DNA from: Leptospira kemamanensis
Lineage (GTDB): Bacteria > Spirochaetota > Leptospiria > Leptospirales > Leptospiraceae
Direction of reading: 5' to 3'
Length of the DNA stretch: 64,000 bases
Assembly (NCBI RefSeq): GCF_004769665.1
Contig: NZ_RQGG01000032.1
Coordinates: 124,001 to 188,000, forward strand
Positions 54,542 through 63,367 of this stretch are shown piece after piece. Both the position numbers and the translations under genes were made by a program. Positions within the stretch are counted from its first letter, which is position 1, and each line of letters begins with the position of its first letter. The notes beneath the pieces are model-generated. The model was not told where the DNA came from and did not search any database. It saw only the letters and a list, made by a program, of their open reading frames with translations.

Positions 54542-55453
54542 ATGAAACTAAAAACATTAATCAGTATATTCTTAATCTCCACTTCGATTCTTTATGCAGA
54601 AGAATCGAAAAACAAACAGGCAACTTTTGAATATGGACTCAAAGCACAAAATTTTACTTATTTTCCGTATGAAACAACTAAATCTTTTGGATACAACAAA
54701 TCCGAATTAATAAACAACAAAGAACTGGTTTATTTACCTTTTTTTAAATATCGGAATACTAGTAAAAAATTTGGTTTTGATTTTGATATGGTGGATATCA
54801 AAACTTATGATCTTTATTACAAAGCGTATTACTTTTATAACGGTTTTTTTCCGACTACCTATGGATTTGGCAATGTACAAAGACAAGAATACAGGTTTAA
54901 TTTTTTCTATCTGCCGTTTGAGAATCAGATTTTCTACTTTGGGCTCGGTATATTAAAAATCGATCGATTTTATAAAGTTGAAAATTATGAATATGCATCT
55001 AATATCAACTCTGACAAAATAAATTCCTATGGAATTTCAGTGCCGATTCGAAGTAAAATCGAAATCGTTGATGGCTTGGAATTAAATTTAGGTTTTGATC
55101 CTTATGTAACTTATGGAAGGAGAAATTATACCAACCAAAGAGTTAGTAACTCGGTATATCATGAAAACACATATGGCCCATACTTTTACCTGGTTAAATC
55201 CAATCCAAATAACATAACAGAAATTTTAGGATTTCAGGCAGAGATTTCATTATCTTATAAGTTCTATGATAATTTAAGATTCTACGTTGGATTCAGTAGA
55301 AACCAATCAATAGTTCGATCCATCAACATGGACCAAACGACTTATACTTATTATGGTGCAACAAATCAACTTTATGTTTATGGTGAAAACAAATACACTC
55401 GAATGGTTGATACTCACAATTCCATCTATTTTGGTGTTTCGAATACACATTAA
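54542..55453 (+). CDS. Hypothetical exported beta-barrel-like protein
   Basis: I do not recognise a family. The 303-residue protein has a signal peptide (SILYAEES). The rest is dominated by Tyr, Phe and Asn in alternating strands (YKAYYFYNGFFPTTYGFG, IFYFGLGILKI, LRFYVGFSRNQS), typical of small outer-membrane beta-barrels. It ends NSIYFGVSNTH, not a canonical terminal Phe. It is AT-rich. The gene starts 33 nt after repeat copy 2, and the AraC regulator follows 65 nt later. Confidence 0.65.
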   Translation: MKLKTLISIFLISTSILYAEESKNKQATFEYGLKAQNFTYFPYETTKSFGYNKSELINNKELVYLPFFKYRNTSKKFGFDFDMVDIKTYDLYYKAYYFYNGFFPTTYGFGNVQRQEYRFNFFYLPFENQIFYFGLGILKIDRFYKVENYEYASNINSDKINSYGISVPIRSKIEIVDGLELNLGFDPYVTYGRRNYTNQRVSNSVYHENTYGPYFYLVKSNPNNITEILGFQAEISLSYKFYDNLRFYVGFSRNQSIVRSINMDQTTYTYYGATNQLYVYGENKYTRMVDTHNSIYFGVSNTH

Positions 55454-55518
55454 CGATATAATCATGGAGTTTCGTCCTTTACAAAAGCAGAAACTATGTT
55501 TGATTGGGATCAATTCTC

Positions 55519-56283
55519 ATGATCCCAACTGTCATTGAACACAAACCACAATCACAGCTCAGTCCATATATTGAGAGTTATCTGTTCATTCAATGTGATG
55601 AGGATTTTAGTAATTCAATTTTGCCACACCACTCATTTGTACTGACAATTAAACTCAAAGGGAATCATCACTATCGGATCCAATCAGAACTGAATCATTT
55701 GCCTCCTATCTCTTTATCCGGGCTTAGAAAAACGGTAAAACACAATACACTCTCCAAAGGAACCGAGATCATAATTGTTAAGTTCCAACCATGGGGAGCT
55801 TTTTCTTTGTTCAATATGTCTATGTATGAATTGAATGAAATTGGAATTTCTGGATTTGATTTATTTGGTAAAACTGATTTAAATGACCTCCACTCAAAAC
55901 TTCAGGAAACAAAGGACAATCATTCAAAAATCAATCATCTCGAGAATTTTCTATTAAAAACAATCAAAAACAAAACCATGGATCGAAGGATTTTAGAATC
56001 GATATCTCAAATGAATCATTCGCAAGGAACAATTAAAATCAAAGACATTGCCTCCATTGTGAATTTAAGTATCGATACCTTTGAAAAGAAATTTCGAGAA
56101 GTGATCGGCAGTACTCCCAAACAATTTTCTTCCATCATAAGAATGAATTCGGTGATTCGAGAAATTCCCAAATATAATTCTTTCACAAGACTTGCTTATG
56201 ATTTTGGATATTTTGACCAATCACATTTCATAAAAGAATTCAAATCGTTCACAGGCAAAACACCCACAGAATTATTAGCGTAA
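55519..56283 (+). CDS. AraC family transcriptional regulator
   Basis: The 254-residue protein has an N-terminal cupin-like region resembling DUF6597 (PYIESYLFIQ, LPHHSFVLTIKLKG, SGLRKTVKH) and a C-terminal AraC DNA-binding domain (about 160-254). That domain contains KIKDIASIVNLSIDTFEKKF and RLAYDFGYFDQSHFIKEFK followed by FTGKTPTELL. Both helix-turn-helix units look intact. I prefer ATG 55519 over the TTG at 55504, since GGGAT precedes it by about 9 nt. It could control the neighbouring barrel or DUF1761 gene (inference). Confidence 0.85.
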   Translation: MIPTVIEHKPQSQLSPYIESYLFIQCDEDFSNSILPHHSFVLTIKLKGNHHYRIQSELNHLPPISLSGLRKTVKHNTLSKGTEIIIVKFQPWGAFSLFNMSMYELNEIGISGFDLFGKTDLNDLHSKLQETKDNHSKINHLENFLLKTIKNKTMDRRILESISQMNHSQGTIKIKDIASIVNLSIDTFEKKFREVIGSTPKQFSSIIRMNSVIREIPKYNSFTRLAYDFGYFDQSHFIKEFKSFTGKTPTELLA

Positions 56284-56374
56284 AAAAAATCTTACCGTCC
56301 TGATTTTTTACAATCCTTCCTTACAAAAATTCGTTATAAACATTCAATACTTATCTACCAAAGGAAGATCGTTT

Positions 56375-56791
56375 ATGTTACAAATTTTATTCAATTTGAA
56401 TTGGATTGCTATCGGATTGGCATTCCTTGTATATTTTTTTCTAGGTTACATTTGGTTTACTGTTCTTTTTGCAAAACCGTATAAAATTTCTCTTGGAAAA
56501 GAAAACGAAACACAGGGACCACTCGCACCAATATTTATCATTGGCCCTGGAATTTGTACTCTATTCAATTTAGTCACCACAGCGGTTTTGTTCTCCGCCT
56601 TGCAAATCAACCAAATGGCCGATGCACTCCGATGGGGATCTTTGATTGGAATTGGATATTTAGCTGCCAATACCTTTACTATCGCCATCAATCCAAACAT
56701 TCCGAGGCCCATTCTATATGGCATCATTTCCAGCACCTATCACCTCGTAGGAATCAATATTGCTGCTATGATTTTGGTTCCAAATTTTTAA
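56375..56791 (+). CDS. DUF1761 membrane protein
   Basis: The 138-residue protein has four hydrophobic helices and matches DUF1761: NWIAIGLAFLVYFFLGYIWF at the start (the W-x-W-F segment is typical), KPYKISLGKE near residue 36, and ALRWGSLIGIGYLA near 84. AAGGAAG precedes the ATG. Function of the family is unknown. It is followed by a partial copy of the structured repeat. Confidence 0.82.
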   Translation: MLQILFNLNWIAIGLAFLVYFFLGYIWFTVLFAKPYKISLGKENETQGPLAPIFIIGPGICTLFNLVTTAVLFSALQINQMADALRWGSLIGIGYLAANTFTIAINPNIPRPILYGIISSTYHLVGINIAAMILVPNF

Positions 56792-56804
56792 AAATTTTCT
56801 ATAT

Positions 56805-56855
56805 GATTGGGTGAGACGGGAGAGTGAAGCGAAGGGTGCGATCGGTTTTAGAATG
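56805..56855 (+). repeat. Structured intergenic repeat, partial copy 3
   Basis: It begins 14 nt after the DUF1761 stop. GGGTGAGACGGGAG corresponds to the right arm of the central hairpin and its 3-prime flank in copies 1 and 2, and GATCGGTTTTAGAATGG to their 3-prime part. The left arm is missing and the middle is rearranged, so this is a degenerate copy. The rest of the 234-bp gap shows nothing else. Confidence 0.6.
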
Positions 56856-57025
56856 GAACAAAAATCCCCATACCAATCCTAAGCGTGTAAACACCAAGCC
56901 GTGGGAAACTAACACCAAACTTTTTTCATACAAGAACTTAAAAATAAAAGAAAAAACTTTCTATTTTTGAAAACCTTCGAATCCTCTCTCTACTGCCCAA
57001 TTCACTTGGGCATGTGGAGTAAAAA

Positions 57026-57625
57026 ATGAACAAAATTCTTTTGGTCTTGTTGACGATCCTCTCGGTCAACTGTCTCAGTTTTCGAAGTGGAGAATACAAA
57101 AATACAGAACCTGTAAGGCAATACGAAGCACCTCAAAATCCGGTTGTGAAAGTAAACCTAAAGTATCACTACCTTGTGGATGATGCACACCAACCAGTAA
57201 CAAATCAGGCTCTATTGGATTCTTAGTTAAAAATTGCGGAAGATACTTTAAATGAAAGTTCTGAGATTTCAACGACCAGAGAAGATGTTCTTGCTACATA
57301 TTATTGGGACTTAACTGTCAAAGAAGAAACTACTGTTTTATCTACGACAATTTCTCCTGCTATCTCCGGTGCTACTTTAGGAATCATTCCTGCTTACACA
57401 CGGTCTAACATTAAAGTAAAGTCGATTCTAAAAGACAAAAAAGAAAATGTACTCGGTGAATTTTCAAAAGGAGAGTCCCTTTCCTTTGTCGGACAAATTT
57501 TTTTGGTATTCGCAAATGTATTTATCAAACCTGTTGATACAATCATGGCACAAAGACAAGATTTGTTAAGAGCAACTTGTGTTGAAATCAAAAAGAATAA
57601 TATCTTTAAGAACAAAAAGAAATAA
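57026..57625 (+). pseudogene. Lipoprotein gene interrupted by an in-frame amber codon
   Basis: The ORF starts at ATG 57026 with a lipoprotein signal (LSVNCLSFR, Cys17) and stops at TAG 57224-57226 after 66 residues. The same frame then stays open for 132 more codons to TAA 57623-57625, reading LKIAEDTLNESSEISTTRED, a hydrophobic SPAISGATLGIIPAY, VKSILKDKKENVLGEF and ATCVEIKKNN. The uninterrupted product would be about 199 residues. One nonsense mutation explains it. I do not recognise the family. Downstream is the pckA terminator. Confidence 0.75.
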
Positions 57626-57723
57626 ACCCTACCAATCTACTCTCTTCTTCAGATTTTTATAAAAACTTGAAGAAGAAAACTCATTCTCTTTACCAATAAA
57701 AATCCAAAACTTCTAAGGCATAG

Positions 57724-57756
57724 AAAAAGCCGCTTCCCTTTCGGAGGAGCGGCTTT
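57724..57756 (-). terminator. Intrinsic terminator of pckA
   Basis: On the minus strand AAAGCCGCT (57756-57748) pairs with AGCGGCTTT (57734-57726) over 9 bp, followed directly by a T-run, 66 nt after the pckA stop. This is the clearest rho-independent terminator in the window. Confidence 0.88.
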
Positions 57757-57821
57757 GATCCAAACCAATCTACCAACTTAGCAAAGTAAGTCGGCGTAGT
57801 TTGTATTTTTTGGCTTAAACC

Positions 57822-59414
57822 TTACGCTACTGGACCGTATTGGCTGTAGTCAAATTCCTTTGATCCAGTGAGATACTTTTTGTAGTTTTCTACAAATTGT
57901 TTCGCAAGGTCAGCGGCAGTTTTGTCGTATTCTTCTTTGTTTTCCCAAGCGTTACGTGGGTTTAGGATATGAGAATCCACACCGTTCACGGATTTAGGGA
58001 AAGACACTTGGAATACTGGGTGTTTTTCAAACTCAGATTTTTCAATGTTACCGTTTAAGATTTCATTGATGATTTGGCGAGTGGCAGGAAGGTTCATACG
58101 TTTTCCTACACCATACTTTCCACCAACAAGACCTGTGTTGATTAGGTATGCATTTACTTTGTGTTTTTTCATTTTTTCACCAAGTAACTTTGCATAGTAG
58201 GTTGGGTGGAGAGTCATAAACGCCTGACCAAAACAAGCGGAGAAAGTTGCTTGTGGTTCTTTCACACCGCGTTCTGTTCCTGCAACCTTTGCTGTGTAAC
58301 CAGAAAGGAAGTGGTACATCGCTTGTTCGATAGAAAGTTTAGAAACCGCAGGAAGAACACCGTAAGCATCATAAGTAAGGAAAATCACAGTGTTTGGGTG
58401 ACCTGCTTTGGATCCTGGTTGGATGTTGTCGATGTGGAAGATTGGATAAGAAACACGAGTGTTTTCTGTTTTCGCAGCAGAAGAGTAATCTACCTTTTTC
58501 GTTGTCGCATCATACACAACGTTTTCGAGAAGTGCATCACGACGGATGGCTGCATAGATTTCTGGTTCTGTTTTTGGATCTAAGTTGATGGTTTTTGCGT
58601 AACAACCACCTTCAATGTTGAAGATTCCATTGTCGTCCCAACCATGTTCGTCATCACCGATGAGTTTGCGATTTGGGTCTGTGGAAAGAGTTGTTTTTCC
58701 TGTTCCAGATAAACCAAAGAAAAGTGCGCTATCTCCATCCTTACCCACGTTAGCAGAGCAGTGCATTGTGAGAACATTTTTGAGTGGTAGGTAGTAGTTC
58801 ATGACAGAGAAAATCCCTTTTTTCATTTCCCCACCGTATTCCGTTCCACCGATGATACAGATTTTTTTTGCTAAGTGGAAGATCACAAACACTTCGGAGT
58901 TTAGGCCGTGTTCTTTGTATTTTGCGTTTTTGTAACCAGAAGCATTGATGATGGTAAACTCTGGGTTTAGTTTTGCGAGTTCTTCTTTCGTTGGGCGAAG
59001 GAACATGTTCGTGCAAAAGTGGTGTTGCCAAGCTCTTTCAGTCACTACACGGAGAGAGATACGTGTGTCGTCGTTGGTTCCTGCATGGCCATCAAATACG
59101 TATAATTTTTTGTTATCGAGGAATTTAGTTACTTCTGCGTAGAGTTCGTTAAAAATCGCTTCGGAAACCTTTGTGTTTACCGGTCCCCACCAAATGTTAC
59201 CTGTTGAAGAAGGTTCATCAACAAAGTATTTGTCTTTCGGGGAACGACCCGTAAAAATCCCGGTATCCACCATCATCGTTCCATTATCAGAAGTAACACC
59301 TTCTTTGTTATTCAATTCGTGCTGGTAAATTTCTTCGTATGATAAGTTATGGAAGACTTCGGACGGTTTTAGGCCGAGTTCAGCAAGGCCTTTTAGATTA
59401 GTAGATACTGACAT
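57822..59414 (-). CDS. pckA: Phosphoenolpyruvate carboxykinase (ATP)
   Basis: PckA converts oxaloacetate and ATP to PEP, the first committed step of gluconeogenesis; this fits organisms that grow on fatty acids, as leptospires do. The 530-residue protein is full length. It has [14 protein letters not shown] near residue 55, [14 protein letters not shown] near 188, the kinase-1a P-loop [11 protein letters not shown] (about 234-244), the kinase-2 segment [10 protein letters not shown] near 253, and [20 protein letters not shown] near 371. All catalytic motifs are intact. It is divergent from glgA, with a 70-bp shared upstream region, and ends in a strong terminator. Confidence 0.97.
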   Translation of the reverse strand: MSVSTNLKGLAELGLKPSEVFHNLSYEEIYQHELNNKEGVTSDNGTMMVDTGIFTGRSPKDKYFVDEPSSTGNIWWGPVNTKVSEAIFNELYAEVTKFLDNKKLYVFDGHAGTNDDTRISLRVVTERAWQHHFCTNMFLRPTKEELAKLNPEFTIINASGYKNAKYKEHGLNSEVFVIFHLAKKICIIGGTEYGGEMKKGIFSVMNYYLPLKNVLTMHCSANVGKDGDSALFFGLSGTGKTTLSTDPNRKLIGDDEHGWDDNGIFNIEGGCYAKTINLDPKTEPEIYAAIRRDALLENVVYDATTKKVDYSSAAKTENTRVSYPIFHIDNIQPGSKAGHPNTVIFLTYDAYGVLPAVSKLSIEQAMYHFLSGYTAKVAGTERGVKEPQATFSACFGQAFMTLHPTYYAKLLGEKMKKHKVNAYLINTGLVGGKYGVGKRMNLPATRQIINEILNGNIEKSEFEKHPVFQVSFPKSVNGVDSHILNPRNAWENKEEYDKTAADLAKQFVENYKKYLTGSKEFDYSQYGPVA

Positions 59415-59484
59415 GGATCTCTCCTCGATTTCACTTTGTGTTTTTCTAGCTTCTTACTTTGCGAGTCGGTGTCAATAACAGAAA

Positions 59485-60915
59485 ATGAAGATTCTCCACG
59501 CTTCCGCAGAATATTTTCCCTACATCAAGATGGGTGGTCTTGCGGACATGCTTGCCTCCCTCACCAAAGAACAAGCCAAGACAGAAGAAGTTTATGTCGC
59601 ATTGCCTCTGATTGGGAAGATGGGGAAAGAACCGAAATGGACTGGGAAAGAAGTCAAAGCCCTCCTCCCAGAAGATGCCAAAGAAGAAACCATCGCCGTT
59701 TCCTTACTGGCCAAAGCAAGGTTCCTCGAAGCAGAAGAATCTGGTTTGAAATTGTACTTTTTTGAATCCGAACTCTTTCAAGGTTTAGATTCCATTTATG
59801 GAACCACAGACGAACACTACCGGTTTGCTATTTTTTCATACGCTTGTTATGCGCTAAGCCAAATCTTAAACGTGGACGTCTATCATGCCCATGATTGGCA
59901 TACGGCCCTTTCTCTGGGCTTACATAAAAATTCGAGCCATTCCATTCCTTCCATTTTTACGATCCACAACCTCGCATACCAAGGAGACCATCCGTTTTGG
60001 ATGACTGGATTTTTAAAAGAGGATCCCTTTCGTCTGGTCACAAGTCCCTTCGATCATAATGACAAATGTAATTATATGAAGGCAGGGATTCTCTCTGCAG
60101 GCCAAATTACAACCGTTAGCCCAGGTTACAGGGAAGAAACGCTGAGGGAACCCAATGGATTTGGTCTCAGTTATGTTTTGAACAAACGGAGCGAAGACTA
60201 TACAGGAATTTTAAACGGAATCGATGCCGAAGAATGGAATCCTCAATTTGACAAACGCATTTTCCAAACCTACTCAGCGGCAAACTGGAAAGAAGGAAAA
60301 TTAAAAAACAAAACACTTCTTTATGAAGAAATTGGAAGACCCCATTTGTCACTGGATGCACCACTCATTGGTCTGATTGGCAGGCTAACCTATCAAAAAG
60401 GATTTCCAACCTTCTTACAGGCATTTTTAGAAAGACGCCACCTATCTCATCGTTATGTGGTACTAGGATCAGGGGACACAGAAACAGAAAAAGCGTTTTT
60501 TCATTTATCTGATACATTTCCTGATGTGTTTTATTTTTACCGAGGATACAACGAATCACTTGCCCATAAAATTGAAGCAGCGAGTGATTTTTTTCTCATG
60601 CCATCCCTCTTTGAACCCTGTGGCCTGAACCAAATGTACAGCCATGCGTATGGAACGATTCCGATTGTTTCTCGTGTGGGTGGACTTCGCGATACAGTTG
60701 AAGAATCCGCTGATCCCAAATTCAAAACAGGAATTGTGTTTGAACCGAATGACGTGGGTTCGCTGGGGTATGCCTTGGAACGCGCAAAAGATCTTTATGA
60801 TTCTTCGGAAAGAGATCATGTTGTGAAGAACATCATGAATTTAGATTGGACTTGGACCAAACGGAAAATGGAATATGATTTCATTTACCAAAGAGCAATC
60901 GAACTTTTGCAGTGA
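59485..60915 (+). CDS. glgA: Glycogen (starch) synthase, GT5
   Basis: GlgA elongates alpha-1,4-glucan from ADP-glucose. The 476-residue protein has the N-terminal nucleotide-binding KMGGLADM (Lys15-Gly17-Gly18-Leu19), HAHDWHTAL near residue 133, FTIHNLAYQG near 157, GILNGIDAEEWNP near 243, IGRLTYQKGFP near 299 with the catalytic Arg/Lys pair, and SLFEPCGLNQMYSHAYGTIP near 375 carrying the retaining-GT-B Glu. It is intact and divergent from pckA. The exported glycogen-binding-domain protein at 25130 is the only other alpha-glucan-related gene in the window. Confidence 0.95.
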   Translation: MKILHASAEYFPYIKMGGLADMLASLTKEQAKTEEVYVALPLIGKMGKEPKWTGKEVKALLPEDAKEETIAVSLLAKARFLEAEESGLKLYFFESELFQGLDSIYGTTDEHYRFAIFSYACYALSQILNVDVYHAHDWHTALSLGLHKNSSHSIPSIFTIHNLAYQGDHPFWMTGFLKEDPFRLVTSPFDHNDKCNYMKAGILSAGQITTVSPGYREETLREPNGFGLSYVLNKRSEDYTGILNGIDAEEWNPQFDKRIFQTYSAANWKEGKLKNKTLLYEEIGRPHLSLDAPLIGLIGRLTYQKGFPTFLQAFLERRHLSHRYVVLGSGDTETEKAFFHLSDTFPDVFYFYRGYNESLAHKIEAASDFFLMPSLFEPCGLNQMYSHAYGTIPIVSRVGGLRDTVEESADPKFKTGIVFEPNDVGSLGYALERAKDLYDSSERDHVVKNIMNLDWTWTKRKMEYDFIYQRAIELLQ

Positions 60916-61278
60916 AAATTCTGATTCATCAACAAATTCGAAATCAAAAACTCCATTGAAAAAGAACGCTGATCCAATTTTCTTTTACCTTTGATTGGGC
61001 GCATCGCAGTTGTTTTGTGAATATCGATCCAATCTGTATGCGACCGCGCTTTACGCTCCAATCTTTTGCTTCGCAAAAGGATTTCCGCTGCAATCGCTTG
61101 CGCAATTCCTATCGACAAGTAGGGTATCTTACCACGGAATTCGATTGATCATAAGAAGTTTTTTCTAAATTTTTTCGACAAAAGACTTGTGAATCAATTC
61201 CAAATCTGTTCTCTATTAGTAGAGAGACTCATTCAATAAATTGCTGATTTGATATTGGAAATACTCGATTGGAATCAT
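60916..61278. other. Intergenic region with self-complementary sequence
   Basis: This 363-bp gap has no ORF. At 61040-61105 there is a run of short inverted repeats: GCGCTTTACGCTCC; a perfect 7-bp hairpin CTTTTGC-TTC-GCAAAAG (61063-61079); and the palindrome TTGCGCAA (61098-61105). Read on the minus strand, GGAGCGTAAAGCGC resembles the GGAGCGAAAGCGC part of the structured repeat at 51.6 kb, so it may be a diverged relative in the opposite orientation. The remainder is AT-rich without recognised features. Confidence 0.45.
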
Positions 61279-62889
61279 ATGAAAATGCGAACGAAACGGA
61301 ATTCTATCCTATTAATATTTACCCAAAGCCTTCTTTTGATGATTTCCGTTGGCAATTGTAAATTGAATTTGAACAATCCTGCAGATCCTTTTTCCAGATC
61401 GTTTTTGGAAACGTTGTTACTGAATGCATATTTCGATTCCCTCTGTGATCCCAATGTAAGAGGGAATATACGTTTGGGAAGTGGAACAAAAATGATCATA
61501 CCCATGTCCACCAAAACCCTTCGCAGTGGAAAAACAGTGGTGACTGCCATCACAGAAGAGCCATTGGTTTGGAATGGAACTTCTGATGGAATTCACGCAA
61601 ACCACCAAAACTCCACATTCAATGCGGTCACATTTGTGATTGACCGACACTTTTCAAAAGTCCTCTGGCTTGATTATTTAGGTGAAATGAGTTATGGAAT
61701 TGAGGACTGGCCTCATGACCCCATTGTCTCCGTTGAAGAATTCTCCAATGGAGATTTAGGATATTTTGTTTTGGTAAATGGAACGGGAAGAGCAAGTACC
61801 ATCAACGGAAAACAAAATAACGTTTCTTATTACTTAGGTCGTTACAACCAAGACACTGGTGCGATTGTTTGGCAAGGGTATGCAAATAAAGATAATACTA
61901 GAATCGCTTTATCTAGTTATGGATTGAAAATCAATGATAGAGACGAGATGGTGCTTCGTTTCACGTCTAATGCTGGTGCAACCCCAAGCTCCGATACGGT
62001 GGGACTCAGTTTTCCCAGTTTACCAACTCCCCAAACAGCATCAAATGGTTCGGTTACAAATCAAACCGAAGTAGGTATTGCCATTATCAGTGGAGACGGA
62101 GAAGGAAAAATCCAATCTTTTTTCCCAAATCCAGGAAATCCAACAGAAACTGTGGATCACTTTGTGATTGGCGATAAAATTTATATTTTTGGAAATACAA
62201 ACACCAATTTTGTATCAACATCGGGTCACCCATTTGTCAATGAGTTAAGGTCCTTTATCGGGATTGCCAACATAAACCTAACTTGGGATTCAGTGGGTTA
62301 TTTCGGTACCAGTGCTTCTACTTCACAAACTTTTATACAATATGTGACTTATGGGAATGGAAGATTCTTTATCCTTGGTAAATCTACCAACCCATTTTCC
62401 AATGCAGGCACCCTCTACCCTTTTGAAGGATTAGGTCTGAATCGAAATTATTTTTTAGCATCCTCTGCAATCAACTCAACAACGCCAAACTGGTTTCAGT
62501 TTTTGGGGTCCACAACCGTACAAGTTCCTCAGATATATCCCAATGCATTTACCTATCGGAGTACAACCGATGAATTTTTGGGGGAATTGTTAGCAAATGA
62601 TGACGGAAGCCAATTTACAGGAATTCCATCCAACCTTGTGACCGGTTCCATTCAAAATCCACTCGGACAGGTTCGTGCGAAACTCGATACACAAACGGGA
62701 CAATTCAAAACTCTCGAATACTTCAATGGAAGTGAAGCCGGTGGAAACAATGTCACTACACTTACCAACCAAACAGAAATTTGCCGAGGAAGGTTGGTGA
62801 AAACGAAATTTTTATCTCCAAACTCATCCTCTGTCACGAGCATCCGTTCCCTGGAAGTCTCCACAAGGCCAGCAAGCGAAGAACCGTAA
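61279..62889 (+). CDS. Large hypothetical lipoprotein
   Basis: From ATG 61279 the 536-residue protein has a lipoprotein signal (LLMISVGNC, Cys28); the frame extends to a TTG at 61249. The mature start NLNNPADPFSRSF recurs in leptospiral lipoproteins as far as I recall. The rest is beta-rich with repeats of a strand-turn pattern and WLDYLGEMSYG, WQGYANKDN and FLGSTTVQVPQ segments. This could be a beta-propeller-like domain, but I cannot count blades with confidence. No enzyme motif was seen. Function unknown; likely surface or periplasmic. Confidence 0.72.
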   Translation: MKMRTKRNSILLIFTQSLLLMISVGNCKLNLNNPADPFSRSFLETLLLNAYFDSLCDPNVRGNIRLGSGTKMIIPMSTKTLRSGKTVVTAITEEPLVWNGTSDGIHANHQNSTFNAVTFVIDRHFSKVLWLDYLGEMSYGIEDWPHDPIVSVEEFSNGDLGYFVLVNGTGRASTINGKQNNVSYYLGRYNQDTGAIVWQGYANKDNTRIALSSYGLKINDRDEMVLRFTSNAGATPSSDTVGLSFPSLPTPQTASNGSVTNQTEVGIAIISGDGEGKIQSFFPNPGNPTETVDHFVIGDKIYIFGNTNTNFVSTSGHPFVNELRSFIGIANINLTWDSVGYFGTSASTSQTFIQYVTYGNGRFFILGKSTNPFSNAGTLYPFEGLGLNRNYFLASSAINSTTPNWFQFLGSTTVQVPQIYPNAFTYRSTTDEFLGELLANDDGSQFTGIPSNLVTGSIQNPLGQVRAKLDTQTGQFKTLEYFNGSEAGGNNVTTLTNQTEICRGRLVKTKFLSPNSSSVTSIRSLEVSTRPASEEP

Positions 62890-62992
62890 CCACTTCCAGA
62901 ACGAACGTTTTTTCCAAATTTTTTTTCCCGATCTTGTCACAAACGGAAAAAACCGTTGTCACAAGTAGGAAAAGGATCTTTAGGAGGATTCA

Positions 62993-63367
62993 ATGAAACT
63001 CGCATCACTTATACTCACAGGCTTTGTTGCCGTAGAACATGTTTTCATTTTGGTATTAGAAATGTTTTTATGGAAAACGGAATTCGGAATGAAGGTGTTC
63101 CAACTCACACCGGAAACAGCAGAGATCACTGCGAAGCTTGCGAAAAACCAAGGTTTGTACAATGGATTTTTGGCAGCGGGACTTTTTTGGGCTTTGTTTT
63201 TCATCAAAGACCAAAATCAAAAATTTCAAACCATTTTGTTTTTTCTCATTTGTGTTGTCGTGGCAGGGATTTATGGATCGGCCACCGCAAAATTTTCGAT
63301 TTTGTTTTCACAAGGATTACCAGCATTTTTAGCATTAGTGGTACACTGGTTGGCATATAAAAAGTAA
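62993..63367 (+). CDS. DUF1304 membrane protein
   Basis: The 124-residue protein has four hydrophobic helices and the DUF1304 pattern: VAVEHVFILVLEMFLW near residue 13, KNQGLYNGFLAAGLFWAL near 50, and VVVAGIYGSATAKFSILFSQ near 87, followed by a QGLPAFLAL segment. AGGAGG precedes the ATG. Function of the family is unknown. The ATG of the sigma factor gene uses the last base of its stop codon, so the two are coupled. Confidence 0.9.
   Translation: MKLASLILTGFVAVEHVFILVLEMFLWKTEFGMKVFQLTPETAEITAKLAKNQGLYNGFLAAGLFWALFFIKDQNQKFQTILFFLICVVVAGIYGSATAKFSILFSQGLPAFLALVVHWLAYKK

Noticed and set aside
51639..56855. Integron attC sites
   Set aside because: The spacing and single-gene layout suggested attC, and CTAACnAATTCG in copy 2 resembles an attC arm, but conserved RYYYAAC/GTTRRRY ends are not present in both copies and no integron integrase is seen.
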